The notes below the pieces were generated by a model, which did no database searches, had not been told where the DNA came from, and saw only the letters and a list, made by a program, of their open reading frames with translations. Shown in pieces: positions 1 to 7,210 of a stretch of 17,815 nucleotides of DNA (position 1 is the stretch's first letter; each line of letters opens with the position of its first letter). The position numbers and the translations under genes were made by a program. The stretch is taken from positions 1 through 17,815 of the forward strand of contig JANQSQ010000374.1 of NCBI GenBank assembly GCA_028283985.1, in the 5' to 3' direction. This DNA is from Rhodothermales bacterium (GTDB taxonomy: Bacteria; Bacteroidota; Rhodothermia; Rhodothermales; VXPQ01).

Positions 1-428
1 GAAAACCCGTTGATGACCGCGGGATGCGCCCCGAAGTCCGGGGCGGCGTTCACCATGCCCAGCGCCTTGACGACACGCCGGACGCGGCTCAGGTCGCCGA
101 GTTCATCCTTCATCGTAGCAATCAACTGGATCCCCGTCAGCCGGGCCGCCTCGTATCCTTCCTCGACGGACAGGTCCGCACCGACCTTACCGGTCACCAG
201 CGTCCCGTCGGGACGCAGCGGCCCTTTCCCGGACAGGTACAGCAGATCCCCCGTCCGCACGGCATTGACGTAATTGGCGACGGGCGAAGACGCCTTGCGC
301 AGCGTAATACCCAGTTCGGCGAGGCGCGCCTCCGGGTCGTAGCCCTGATCCTGCGCAGAAGAGGTCCCGGCGGAAAACGCCAGCACGAAGGGAACGATCA
401 TGGTAAACACCTTGTGTTTGTTCGGCAT
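1..428 (-). CDS. Secreted RidA (YjgF/YER057c/UK114) family protein, C-terminus cut by window edge
   Basis: The reading frame is open from an ATG at 428 to the window edge, giving about 142 residues. The N-terminus has a short basic region (PNKHK), a hydrophobic stretch and an AQD-type cleavage site near residue 25, so export is likely. The mature part reads as a Rid-family fold: YVNAVRTGDLLYLSGKGP, then a GK-G-DLSVEEGYEAA segment, and VNAAPDFGAHPAVINGFS at the edge. This resembles the YjgF-like subgroup with the conserved A-P-D-F-x-x-H-P-x-V-x-N-G stretch. The catalytic C-terminal part lies outside the window. Classical RidA deaminates reactive enamines or imines in the cytoplasm; exported members have no settled role. 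An alternative start at 401 has a better ribosome site (AAGGTG, 6 bases upstream) but loses the basic n-region of the signal. It follows the sialidase-like gene in the same direction after a 159-bp gap. Confidence 0.85.
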   Translation of the reverse strand, partial: MPNKHKVFTMIVPFVLAFSAGTSSAQDQGYDPEARLAELGITLRKASSPVANYVNAVRTGDLLYLSGKGPLRPDGTLVTGKVGADLSVEEGYEAARLTGIQLIATMKDELGDLSRVRRVVKALGMVNAAPDFGAHPAVINGF

Positions 429-587
429 GGATTTCCGAGTGTGTGCGCTGGGGAAGAGAAAACGCCAGGAGCTGTCGTCTGCATCAGTACCGGGCTTTCC
501 CCCGCCTTCAACCGCAATCACGACGCCCCGGATTCCACCCGCCTCGTAAATGACCGGCGGGGTACAGCCATGAACCGGCGAATAAGC

Positions 588-1775
588 CTACCCCTGCATC
601 GCTTCCGCTTTATCGTCCAACTCGTCGAGCGTAAAGCGGACGCTGACTATATAGGGTTCCTCGCCTTCGTCCCAGTGACCGTAGGTCGTTACGACGAAAA
701 CGCCGTCCGGAAGAACTTCCACACCGGGATAGGCAGTATCCCATTGGTGTTTGTTGTCCATCAGGCGCACGCGGTATTGGCCTTCGCGCCCATCGACAAG
801 GTCCTCGTAGGTACCTACCCAGCCGACCCAGTCGCCCTGTGTCGGGGTTTCGTGCGCCGTGTCGCGGAAGGAGATGAAAAGGCGGCCATCGGGACCATAC
901 CTGGCCGTGTGCCGGTCTCCGGTGAGCGCACCGGGCACCTCGCGAGGTGTACTCCATGTCCGGCCTTCATCGTCGGAAAACATGATGAAGGAATTCAGGG
1001 TGCGGCTGTTCTCGCGCAGCAACAAAGCGATCCGGTTGCCGTCGGGCGAGCGAACAAGACCGGGCTCGCACAAATGCGCCGTCGGATGCGTAGCGATGAC
1101 TTCCGGCGCGGACCATGTCAGACCGCCGTCTTGCGAGAGCGTTTTGTAGACGTGGAAAACGGGCGGGTCCTGCTCCTGATCTTCCGGGCCGATAAAACGC
1201 CCGTCATCGTGAAAAAGCGCCATGTACTCCCCATTTTTCAGCCGCTCAACCGACCCCATGGTAACGATGCCGCCGAAGTCGCCGATGGGTTCGAGTTCGC
1301 TCCAGGTGAGGCCGTCGTCTTCGGAAACAGCCATGCGGATCGGATGGAGACCCGAGAACAGGATCAGCCGCTTGACGCCGGCCGGATCGACGACGCGATG
1401 GATCGTAGGGACCTCGCGGGAAGTGGCCCAAGTATCGGGCACCGGCAGGCGTTCGCTCCAGGTGAGGCCGCCGTCGGTGCTCCGTTTCATTACGATGGCG
1501 CCGCCGCCATGCCCTTTCGGGTAGACCGTGATAATGGTCCGGTTATCTTCGAGCAGGACCGTCGTCGGGTGGCCGAGGTACTGTCCTTCTTCCTTGTCGA
1601 CCACCACCTGCCGGTGCGTCTCGTCCGCCAGATCGATCAGCGGGATCGCAAACCCCCGAGGGACGGCTGGCCTATCAGCAGCGGGGGTGGGTATGCCTTC
1701 GCCTTGCTGCGTACAGGAAAACAGGCCCGATAACAGAATACAGGCGACAAGAAATGACTGGCGAGAACTATGCAT
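588..1775 (-). CDS. Sialidase-superfamily (BNR/Asp-box) lipoprotein
   Basis: Read from the ATG at 1775 this is a 395-residue protein. It starts with a lipoprotein-type signal (SFLVACILLSGLFSC). Four Asp boxes of the S-x-D-x-G-x-T-W type follow (STDGGLTWSE, SEDDGLTWSE, SQDGGLTWSA, SDDEGRTWST), the hallmark of six-bladed sialidase-fold propellers. Such proteins cleave terminal sialic acid or other sugar residues, or act as non-enzymatic binding propellers. I cannot confirm the full catalytic set (Arg triad, Tyr/Glu, Asp), so the substrate is open. The start at 1775 overlaps the stop of the upstream phosphatase gene by 8 bases and has AAGG 8 bases upstream, which suggests translational coupling. 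An in-frame ATG at 1793 and a TTG at 1802 are the alternatives and would add a few residues before the signal. The context suggests surface sugar release feeding the neighbouring sugar enzymes. Confidence 0.87.
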   Translation of the reverse strand: MHSSRQSFLVACILLSGLFSCTQQGEGIPTPAADRPAVPRGFAIPLIDLADETHRQVVVDKEEGQYLGHPTTVLLEDNRTIITVYPKGHGGGAIVMKRSTDGGLTWSERLPVPDTWATSREVPTIHRVVDPAGVKRLILFSGLHPIRMAVSEDDGLTWSELEPIGDFGGIVTMGSVERLKNGEYMALFHDDGRFIGPEDQEQDPPVFHVYKTLSQDGGLTWSAPEVIATHPTAHLCEPGLVRSPDGNRIALLLRENSRTLNSFIMFSDDEGRTWSTPREVPGALTGDRHTARYGPDGRLFISFRDTAHETPTQGDWVGWVGTYEDLVDGREGQYRVRLMDNKHQWDTAYPGVEVLPDGVFVVTTYGHWDEGEEPYIVSVRFTLDELDDKAEAMQG

Positions 1776-2970
1776 AGGCGGAACCTTTTTCATCGAAAAC
1801 AAGGTGCTCTTGACCCGCAGCGTATTGCATCACGCCGTAGGTCCCGTTGGCCCGCCATTGCGGATGCTCGACCTCCAGTTCGGCCGCCCGCTCAGGCGGG
1901 ACCTCCACGAGCGTATCGCTCTTGAGCGTACGAAGCAGCGCCAGCGGCGCGGGAAAAGGCCCCAGCGCTTCAGTCATGCGCGTTTCGAGCGGCCAGATCG
2001 CGTCGTTCGTCGCCCGCCGGTAATTGGCGTCGCCCTTGCTGATCGCCAGCGCTGCCTCTCCAAGGACATGCGCTATGTGGGACGGTAATTCCCAAAACCG
2101 CCCGACCGTGTTCCAGAAATAATCCGCCTCCATGCGAAGGCGGCCTTCCTGCATGTACCCGGAAAGGCGGGTGGAAAGACCGGCGGCGGCCCCTCCCCGG
2201 GCGGTCATGGCCTGCAGCATGTCATGAAGGTCTGCGGGAATCACGTCGCTCACCAGGACAGGCAGCATCTTCACGTGGAGCACGATTTCCGTAGCTAACC
2301 CCTCCGCAAGCAGCAGATCGGTCCATGCCAGATCCATTGCCTCCTCGGTGCCCGCATTGTCCATAACGATATGCACGGAACCCGGGGAACGCTCCAGCAA
2401 TCCCGCTACGATCTCTTCCGACCGGTCCGTCAGAAGGTGTTCGTCGGTTGCATGCACGCCCTGCTCGGCCACGGTCATGATGCTCAGATCGATGCGATTG
2501 CCCCACAACATGGCCTTCAGCATACGCGCAAGGCGCTCCGGCAGCGCCCCTTCGAAAGCCAGTACCTCCTCCAGCGTACTCCACAACGCCTCGGAAGCCA
2601 TTTCTTCCTGCTTGAAAGGCGCAAACGGATCTCTGCCCGATGCAAGAAACCCGGACGCTTCGACGATCAGGCGGTACACGAGCATTTCCGCAAACAACCA
2701 CTCCGTGCCCAGCCAGGTCTCCCCTTCGCGTGGTGCGTACCGAGGCAGCCACAATGCATGATCGGGAGCCGGGGCTTCGAAAAGGCGCAGCGGGGCGTTC
2801 CCGGCCACTTCGTCCCGGAGCCGCTTTAACGCGTCGGCCACAGGATCGGCGTATGCATTTCGGGCGATCGTGTCGTCAATGATCGAGGGCACCCGCACCC
2901 CCATGGAGCGATGCGCAAACACATTGCTCGTGTCGGTCCGCACCGGAGGCGGCAAATCATCTCGTAGCAT
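1768..2970 (-). CDS. DUF89 / ARMT1-type damage-control phosphatase
   Basis: A cytoplasmic protein of 400 residues with no signal. The N-terminus (PPPVRTD then F-A-H-R near residue 20) and the W-L-G-T-E-W-L-F-A-E-x-x-x-Y-R stretch near 86-100 match the ARMT1-like (subfamily III) DUF89 phosphatases. The metal site is visible: D204 and N205 in VMDNAGTEEAMDL, and D242 in PVLVSDVIPADLHDM, with the 38-residue spacing I recall between the ligands in human ARMT1. K312-G-D-x-N-Y-R at 312-318 is the family's phosphate-side motif. These enzymes are divalent-metal phosphatases that remove harmful sugar phosphates, with fructose-1-phosphate the best known substrate for subfamily III. Its place among a sugar isomerase, a sugar-acid dehydrogenase and a glycosidase-like lipoprotein fits clearing of a phosphorylated side product. 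The native substrate is unknown. Its start overlaps the end of a symporter-like remnant, and its end overlaps the next gene by 8 bases. Confidence 0.85.
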   Translation of the reverse strand: MLRDDLPPPVRTDTSNVFAHRSMGVRVPSIIDDTIARNAYADPVADALKRLRDEVAGNAPLRLFEAPAPDHALWLPRYAPREGETWLGTEWLFAEMLVYRLIVEASGFLASGRDPFAPFKQEEMASEALWSTLEEVLAFEGALPERLARMLKAMLWGNRIDLSIMTVAEQGVHATDEHLLTDRSEEIVAGLLERSPGSVHIVMDNAGTEEAMDLAWTDLLLAEGLATEIVLHVKMLPVLVSDVIPADLHDMLQAMTARGGAAAGLSTRLSGYMQEGRLRMEADYFWNTVGRFWELPSHIAHVLGEAALAISKGDANYRRATNDAIWPLETRMTEALGPFPAPLALLRTLKSDTLVEVPPERAAELEVEHPQWRANGTYGVMQYAAGQEHLVFDEKGSAYA

Positions 2971-3112
2971 GGCGTGCCGTACTTACAGCCGGAAACTGAA
3001 ATATAGGTAAAAGCCGCGCCTCGGAAGTCTTCGTCCTGCGCGCGGACCACCACACAATCCGGACGAGCAGCAGGAAGTAGCCAAAGACAATAATCCAGTC
3101 AATGGGAGTCAT
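2957..3112 (-). pseudogene. Remnant of the N-terminus of an SSS-family sodium:solute symporter
   Basis: A 51-codon frame starts with ATG 18 bases after the isomerase stop and ends inside the start of the DUF89 gene. The first 31 residues (MTPIDWIIVFGYFLLLVRIV then W-W-S-A-R-R-T-K-T-S-E) look like the first helix and cytoplasmic edge of an SSS symporter. In that family the helix is followed by a Y/F-F-L-A-G-R motif. Here the similarity stops at S-E and the frame runs into unrelated residues and a stop. The most economical reading is a large internal deletion that removed the rest of a roughly 500-residue transporter. The alternative is a genuine one-helix small protein. I infer that the operon once had its own uptake step between isomerase and phosphatase. 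Confidence 0.45.
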
Positions 3113-3130
3113 GATTTCGTCGTGGTTCTC

Positions 3131-4561
3131 TTATGCGTGGTGGTACACTTCCCAATTCATATACTTGCCGAGCGCTTCGCGGACGGCTCCGGCTACGCGC
3201 GCACGCGTGGCCGCCACATGGTGTTCGAACCCGGATTCGCACATGTACCGTAGCAATTCCTGCATGTGCGCCACCTCGAACACCCCGTATCCTCCGAAGG
3301 TTCGGAGTTCGTCCGACGTGAAGACGCCTTCTCCCGTGTAGGCGCGTATGCGGCCCTCCAGGTCGTCCGTGCTAATACGGGCAAACGTGAACGCCCCGGG
3401 AGCGACCCGCCCCACAATAGTCCCGTATGTATTCTCCTTGCCGACCGACCCGGCGATGATTTCCTGAAAATCCATGCGATGCGCGTCCGTCCCCTCATCC
3501 ACAAAGAAGGATTTGGGCAGGTTCGAACAGTGAAATACGACCCCTTTGTTCGGATCGTCTCCATAATCGTTGTTCCAGTCGAGAAGCGCCGCAGGCACGC
3601 GGGCCGCTTCCTGCAACACATACATGCTCAGCGCTCCCACGATATCCGCCTCGCAGGCGCTCGCCATGAGCCGGTCGCTCATCATGCTCATCGCCGTACA
3701 GGGCACCACCCCGTAGAACTCTTCCAGCGAGGTCCAGCACTGGATGGCCGTCGCCGCAAGGCCCTGCTCTTCCATGAACCGGTCGATGCACACCCCCAGT
3801 TTGGCCATCTTCAGCAGGCTTTCCCGGGGAATGCCGTCTATCCGCGTATAGGCGCGCATCGCCCCGATCTTGTCGGCGACGGAAGTATCGTCGTCATCCA
3901 GACGACGGATCCATCCGAGCAATTCGGACAAATCCAGCGTTTCGACGGAAATACCGGCCTGCTCCAGCAGTTTTTCGCTGTAGCGGACCGTGTTGAATGC
4001 GGCAGGCCGGGCGCCGATCTGGCCCAGGCGCAGGTTTTTGAGCGAGCGCACGACGCGGCAGGTAGCCGCAAAGCGGCGCAGGTCCTCCGCAAACGCCTCG
4101 CTCGCGGGGGCCATCGTGTGCTGGCTGGTGAGCGAAAACGGAATGCCGTACTGTCGCAGGTTATTGCAGACCGATATCTTGCCGCAAAAACTGTCCCGGC
4201 GGTTTGCCAGCGACATGTCGGACGGCGAATCCGCAAAGGCATGCACAAGCACAGGCACGCCGAGATCGGCCCAGCGCAGCACGTTTGCCACGGCTCGCTC
4301 GTCCCCGAAATTCGGCAGCGTGACCAGCACCCCGTCGATGTCGTCGCGGCGGGCGCGAAACAGATCTGCGCACAGGCGCGCCTCCGCAAGCGTTTCCACC
4401 GCGCCGTTGTTCGTGGCCTCTTCGGGCGTGATCACGACATGAATGCCTTCCCGCTCCAGCAAGGCTATAACCTGCCGGCGCCCGGCGCTGCACAGATGAT
4501 CCGGGAAAAAGCCCCGGTTGCCGACAATGACGCCAAGCGTCACCGGATTATCGTTCGTCAT
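3131..4561 (-). CDS. L-fucose / L-arabinose isomerase family protein
   Basis: 476 residues, cytoplasmic. The first half is a Rossmann-like region (GVIVGNRGFFPDHLCSAGR) as in fucose and arabinose isomerases. The second half has the conserved core: CWTSLEEFYGVVPC near 275-288, ACEADIVGALSMY near 302-314, LDWNNDYGD near 327-335 and FHCSN at 343-347. E304 and D328 are 24 residues apart, the spacing of the Glu and Asp manganese ligands in E. coli FucI. The third ligand is probably a His in the GFEHHVAATRAR segment near the C-terminus. Family members interconvert aldose and ketose sugars. At 476 residues it is shorter than classical FucI (about 590) and belongs to the compact clade of unassigned specificity. 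The start is firm: AAGGAG lies 5 bases upstream of the ATG. It is divergent from the SDR gene across a 141-bp gap and is first in the leftward operon. Confidence 0.87.
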   Translation of the reverse strand: MTNDNPVTLGVIVGNRGFFPDHLCSAGRRQVIALLEREGIHVVITPEEATNNGAVETLAEARLCADLFRARRDDIDGVLVTLPNFGDERAVANVLRWADLGVPVLVHAFADSPSDMSLANRRDSFCGKISVCNNLRQYGIPFSLTSQHTMAPASEAFAEDLRRFAATCRVVRSLKNLRLGQIGARPAAFNTVRYSEKLLEQAGISVETLDLSELLGWIRRLDDDDTSVADKIGAMRAYTRIDGIPRESLLKMAKLGVCIDRFMEEQGLAATAIQCWTSLEEFYGVVPCTAMSMMSDRLMASACEADIVGALSMYVLQEAARVPAALLDWNNDYGDDPNKGVVFHCSNLPKSFFVDEGTDAHRMDFQEIIAGSVGKENTYGTIVGRVAPGAFTFARISTDDLEGRIRAYTGEGVFTSDELRTFGGYGVFEVAHMQELLRYMCESGFEHHVAATRARVAGAVREALGKYMNWEVYHHA

Positions 4562-4647
4562 ATGCTCTCCTTCTTCGTATTTTCGATACGATGTCCGATG
4601 CGCACATCTTGCACCGGCGCACCCGGACAGGCTCTTTTCTGCAATGA

Positions 4648-4667
4648 TCTATGCTCGCCCGCATAGA
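4648..4667. promoter_or_regulatory. Perfect 7-bp inverted repeat in the divergent isomerase/SDR promoter region
   Basis: The half-sites TCTATGC and GCATAGA flank a 6-base spacer (TCGCCC), a 20-base dyad. It is in the only shared upstream region of the isomerase operon (start at 4561) and the SDR gene (start at 4703). Length and symmetry fit an operator for a dimeric repressor such as a GntR- or LacI-type sugar regulator. No regulator gene is in the window. A hairpin in the SDR 5' leader is a less likely reading. Confidence 0.4.
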
Positions 4668-4702
4668 ATAAACGACATGTAAGACAATCTTTCGTAACGA
4701 TT

Positions 4703-5560
4703 ATGCAACATTCATTATATGACCTTACGGGACGCGTAGCCGTCGTCACGGGCGGATCAGGAGCGCTGGGGTCGGCCTGCTGCCGGGGACTCGTCGAAGC
4801 CGGCGCTTCGGTGGTGATCCTGGCGCGCAACAAAAAGCGGGTCGAGGATGCCGCCCGGGCACTGGAAGAAGCCGGAGCCACGGCAGCAGCGGGCATCCCC
4901 GCGGATGTGCTCAAGAAAGATCAGCTCACGGCGGCCCGCGACCTCATCCTTGAACGCTTCGGGCGGGTGGATATTCTCGTGAACGCCGCCGGGGGCAACA
5001 TCAAGTCCGCTACGCTCAAACCCGGGGACAGCGTTTTCGACATGCCGGAAACCGCCTTCCGGCAAGTGTTTGACCTCAACCTGATCGGAACCGTGCTGCC
5101 CACGCAGGTTTTTGGAGAAGTGATGGGAGCGGCAAGAAAAAACGCCGGAAAAGAAGAAACGGAAACTCCACGCACCGGATCCATCGTCAACGTCTCTTCC
5201 ATGGCGGCGGGCCGTGCGCTCACCCGGGTCGTGGGCTATTCCGCAGCCAAGGCCTCCGTCGAGAATTTCACCCGATGGACGGCCGTGGAACTTGCCCGGA
5301 TATTCGGCGACGGGCTCCGCGTGAACGCCATCGCGCCGGGCTTCTTCATCGGAGAACAGAACCGGAGCCTGCTCCTGAACGAAGACGGCTCGCTGACCGA
5401 GCGGGGACGGCAAATCATCGACCATACACCCATGGGGCGCTTCGGCGAAGTGGAAGAACTCGCAGGAACGCTCGTCTGGCTGTGCAGCGACGCCTCACGG
5501 TTCGTGACCGGCGTGGTCGTGCCCGTAGATGGGGGCTTCGGCGCGTTCAGCGGGGTGTAA
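4703..5560 (+). CDS. SDR-family D-mannonate/fructuronate oxidoreductase-like protein (UxuB2 type)
   Basis: 285 residues, the usual length for a classical short-chain dehydrogenase. The nucleotide-binding glycine motif TGGSGALG lies at 16-23, NAAGG at 94-98, the catalytic serine at 165/166 in NVSSMAAGRALTR, and Y179-x-x-x-K183. The C-terminal half (NAIAPGFFIGEQNRSLLLNE, HTPMGRFGEVEELAGTLVWL, FVTGVVVPVDGGFGAFSGV) closely resembles the SDR proteins annotated as D-mannonate oxidoreductase of the YjmF type. The expected reaction is NAD(P)H-linked interconversion of fructuronate and mannonate. A short polar insert (about 145-158, rich in K, E and T) precedes strand beta-5. Only a weak ribosome site is visible before the ATG. 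It is divergent from the isomerase and convergent with nosY. The match supports acid-sugar use, but related sugar substrates cannot be excluded. Confidence 0.85.
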   Translation: MQHSLYDLTGRVAVVTGGSGALGSACCRGLVEAGASVVILARNKKRVEDAARALEEAGATAAAGIPADVLKKDQLTAARDLILERFGRVDILVNAAGGNIKSATLKPGDSVFDMPETAFRQVFDLNLIGTVLPTQVFGEVMGAARKNAGKEETETPRTGSIVNVSSMAAGRALTRVVGYSAAKASVENFTRWTAVELARIFGDGLRVNAIAPGFFIGEQNRSLLLNEDGSLTERGRQIIDHTPMGRFGEVEELAGTLVWLCSDASRFVTGVVVPVDGGFGAFSGV

Positions 5561-5606
5561 CGGGAAATACGGCCACCAGGAAAAAGCAGGGGAAGGGATA
5601 GCGGAA

Positions 5607-6398
5607 TCAAAAATCCTTTTTCTCGAACCGTCGCATCCCTAACGCCAAGGGCGCAATAACCCAGACGAGAAGCGCTGAAGTGGAGGCCACCGCACCCGCC
5701 AGACTGCCAAAGAATCGCTCGACCACCGCACCCGTATAGCCCATAAGCGCCGAAATGTCGAAGGTCGACATCAGGAGAATACGACCCAAGTCAATGGGAT
5801 TGAGAAACATCAAAACAAGAATTGGCTTCTCCAGGGGGTAGTCCGCAAAGCCCCCTGCTACCAGCAATACCAGCCCATCGTATATCACCGAAAAAAGGAG
5901 CCAAAGCAGAATCGAAACGCCCAGACCGCGCACCTTGTCTTCAACCTTTACCGCAATCAAAAAGGCAAGAGCTGAAAAGATAAAGGTGAGCGACACACTG
6001 GAAACGGTCATCGCCAACAGGGTTGTGTAGTCAGAGGTCGCCTGGATACCGTGCAGTGCAAACGGCACGCCAATCCCAACGAGGAAGGCGGCCGAAAGAG
6101 GAAGCGCTAACCCGACATACAGACCGCCAAAAAGCCTCTTCCGATCTATGGGCTGAGTCAGCAATAGTTCGGTAAACTCGCGCGCATTGTACAGATACAT
6201 CGTACCGAAAACAATACTGACAAGCGGGATAATGATCAGCACGATATTCGACAAGCTGATCAGAGCCTTTGAGCTACCCCCACCGAAGCGAAACAACGCC
6301 TCCGTCACCACCAAAAAAAACAGCATGTAGAAGAGTACCCACTTGCTTCGAGCTACATCGCTCAACTGGTACTTGATGACCTTTGAAGTCGTGCTCAT
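5607..6398 (-). CDS. nosY: NosY, ABC-2 type permease of the Nos copper-site maturation transporter
   Basis: 263 residues with about six hydrophobic segments, the family's usual size. The EFTELLLTQPIDRKRLFGG segment near residues 72-90 is the cytoplasmic coupling region typical of NosY and related ABC-2 permeases. The N-terminus (MSTTSKVIKYQLSDVARSKW) matches the cytoplasmic start of NosY proteins. NosY forms the membrane part of the NosDFY complex, which hands over material, probably sulfur and copper, for the CuZ centre of nitrous oxide reductase. The ATG overlaps the nosF stop by 4 bases (ATGA), so the two are likely translationally coupled. It is the last gene of the operon and converges on the SDR gene with a 46-bp gap in which I see no clear terminator hairpin. 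Confidence 0.93.
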   Translation of the reverse strand: MSTTSKVIKYQLSDVARSKWVLFYMLFFLVVTEALFRFGGGSSKALISLSNIVLIIIPLVSIVFGTMYLYNAREFTELLLTQPIDRKRLFGGLYVGLALPLSAAFLVGIGVPFALHGIQATSDYTTLLAMTVSSVSLTFIFSALAFLIAVKVEDKVRGLGVSILLWLLFSVIYDGLVLLVAGGFADYPLEKPILVLMFLNPIDLGRILLMSTFDISALMGYTGAVVERFFGSLAGAVASTSALLVWVIAPLALGMRRFEKKDF

Positions 6399-7117
6399 GC
6401 CGCTTCCTTTGTTATCTGTGCAACCATCATCTGGGCGATGGCTCGTTCGAGGTTGTGCTGCCCCGTACTCGTCTTGATTTCGTCCAATGGCCCAGCGAAG
6501 CGGACCTGACCATCAAGAAGGAAAACGATGTTGTCAGCGAGTTCTTCGATCTCGCTCATAATGTGCGAAGCCAGGATGAAGGTCTTGCCGACGTCGCGTG
6601 CCTGGAGAATCTTGTCTTTGAGGATGCTACTCGAAACCGGATCGAGCCCGGCTGTCGGCTCGTCCAGGAAGAGCACATCGGGATTGAACAGAAAGGCAAG
6701 GATAGCACTGATTTTTTGCCGGGTTCCCCCTGAAAGTGTGCGTAGCGGCTTATCGAGTTCCTGGCCCAACCGGAAGGCCTCGAGCAAAGCTTCGTCCGCG
6801 CCTGTGGGCCGACCCCGCAAATCCTTCAGCATAGCCATTACTTCGCGAGCGTTCAGGTTGTCCGGAAAGCGCGCTATCTGCGGCATATAGCCGATACGCC
6901 CCCGGTAAGCCCAGTCTCCGTTGAGTCTGACGCCGTCGAAGACGATACCGCCCCGGTCAGGTTGAACCAAACCCAGGATGCATTTAATCAGGGTGGTTTT
7001 CCCAGACGCGTTGGGACCAAGGATAGCCGTTACCTTGCCCCGGTCGAGGCACAGATCCAGCCCGCGCAGCACGCGAATCTTCCCGAATCTTTTCTCTAAT
7101 CCTGTGATTTCGATCAT
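6395..7117 (-). CDS. nosF: NosF, ABC transporter ATPase for NosZ maturation
   Basis: Read from the ATG at 7117 this is 240 residues. Walker A is GPNASGKTT at 34-42, the Q-loop glutamine is at 80, the signature LSGGTRQ at 128-134, Walker B VLFLDEP at 148-154 and the H-loop histidine at 185. All catalytic residues are present. NosF powers the NosDFY transporter needed to assemble the copper-sulfur CuZ centre of NosZ. The chosen start gives the standard beginning MIEITGLEKRFGK and has a purine-rich GGAAAAAG a few bases upstream. An in-frame ATG at 7150 would add 11 residues with no family match. The end overlaps nosY by 4 bases. A 93-bp non-coding gap separates it from nosD. Confidence 0.93.
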   Translation of the reverse strand: MIEITGLEKRFGKIRVLRGLDLCLDRGKVTAILGPNASGKTTLIKCILGLVQPDRGGIVFDGVRLNGDWAYRGRIGYMPQIARFPDNLNAREVMAMLKDLRGRPTGADEALLEAFRLGQELDKPLRTLSGGTRQKISAILAFLFNPDVLFLDEPTAGLDPVSSSILKDKILQARDVGKTFILASHIMSEIEELADNIVFLLDGQVRFAGPLDEIKTSTGQHNLERAIAQMMVAQITKEAA

Positions 7118-7151
7118 CGTCTTTTTCCATAGACCGGGCAACGGTCGCATG

Positions 7152-7166
7152 TGTACATAGCGTACA
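7152..7166. promoter_or_regulatory. Inverted repeat in the nosD-nosF gap
   Basis: The perfect half-sites TGTAC and GTACA flank a 5-base spacer (ATAGC). The dyad sits in the only non-coding gap longer than 50 bases inside the nos operon, 35-49 bases upstream of the nosF start. It could be a binding site for an internal promoter or a short RNA hairpin separating nosF expression from upstream genes. No -10/-35 pair is obvious. Confidence 0.25.
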
Positions 7167-7210
7167 AACTATTTTCCCCAGGGATTCGTCCATGCCCTCA
7201 TGCTCCATAC

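Noticed and set aside
24..1733. Long plus-strand open frame (569 codons) opposite the RidA and sialidase-like genes
   Set aside because: It reads through two clear minus-strand genes and the gap between them. Its translation is Arg/His/Pro-rich low-information sequence with no family motif, so it is a shadow of GC-biased codon use.
2826..3053. 75-codon minus-strand frame across the DUF89 start
   Set aside because: It is another frame of the DUF89 N-terminus and symporter remnant, without a signal, motif or ribosome site.
3266..4666. Plus-strand open frame (466 codons) opposite the isomerase
   Set aside because: The minus-strand frame has clear family motifs and a good ribosome site. The plus-strand product has none and crosses the divergent promoter region.
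5561..5606. Shared terminator between the SDR gene and nosY
   Set aside because: The convergent gap is only 46 bases and shows no GC-rich stem followed by a T-run on either strand.
6984..7208. 74-codon minus-strand frame starting in the nosD-nosF gap
   Set aside because: Most of it is an out-of-frame read of the nosF Walker A region, and the part in the gap matches nothing known to me.
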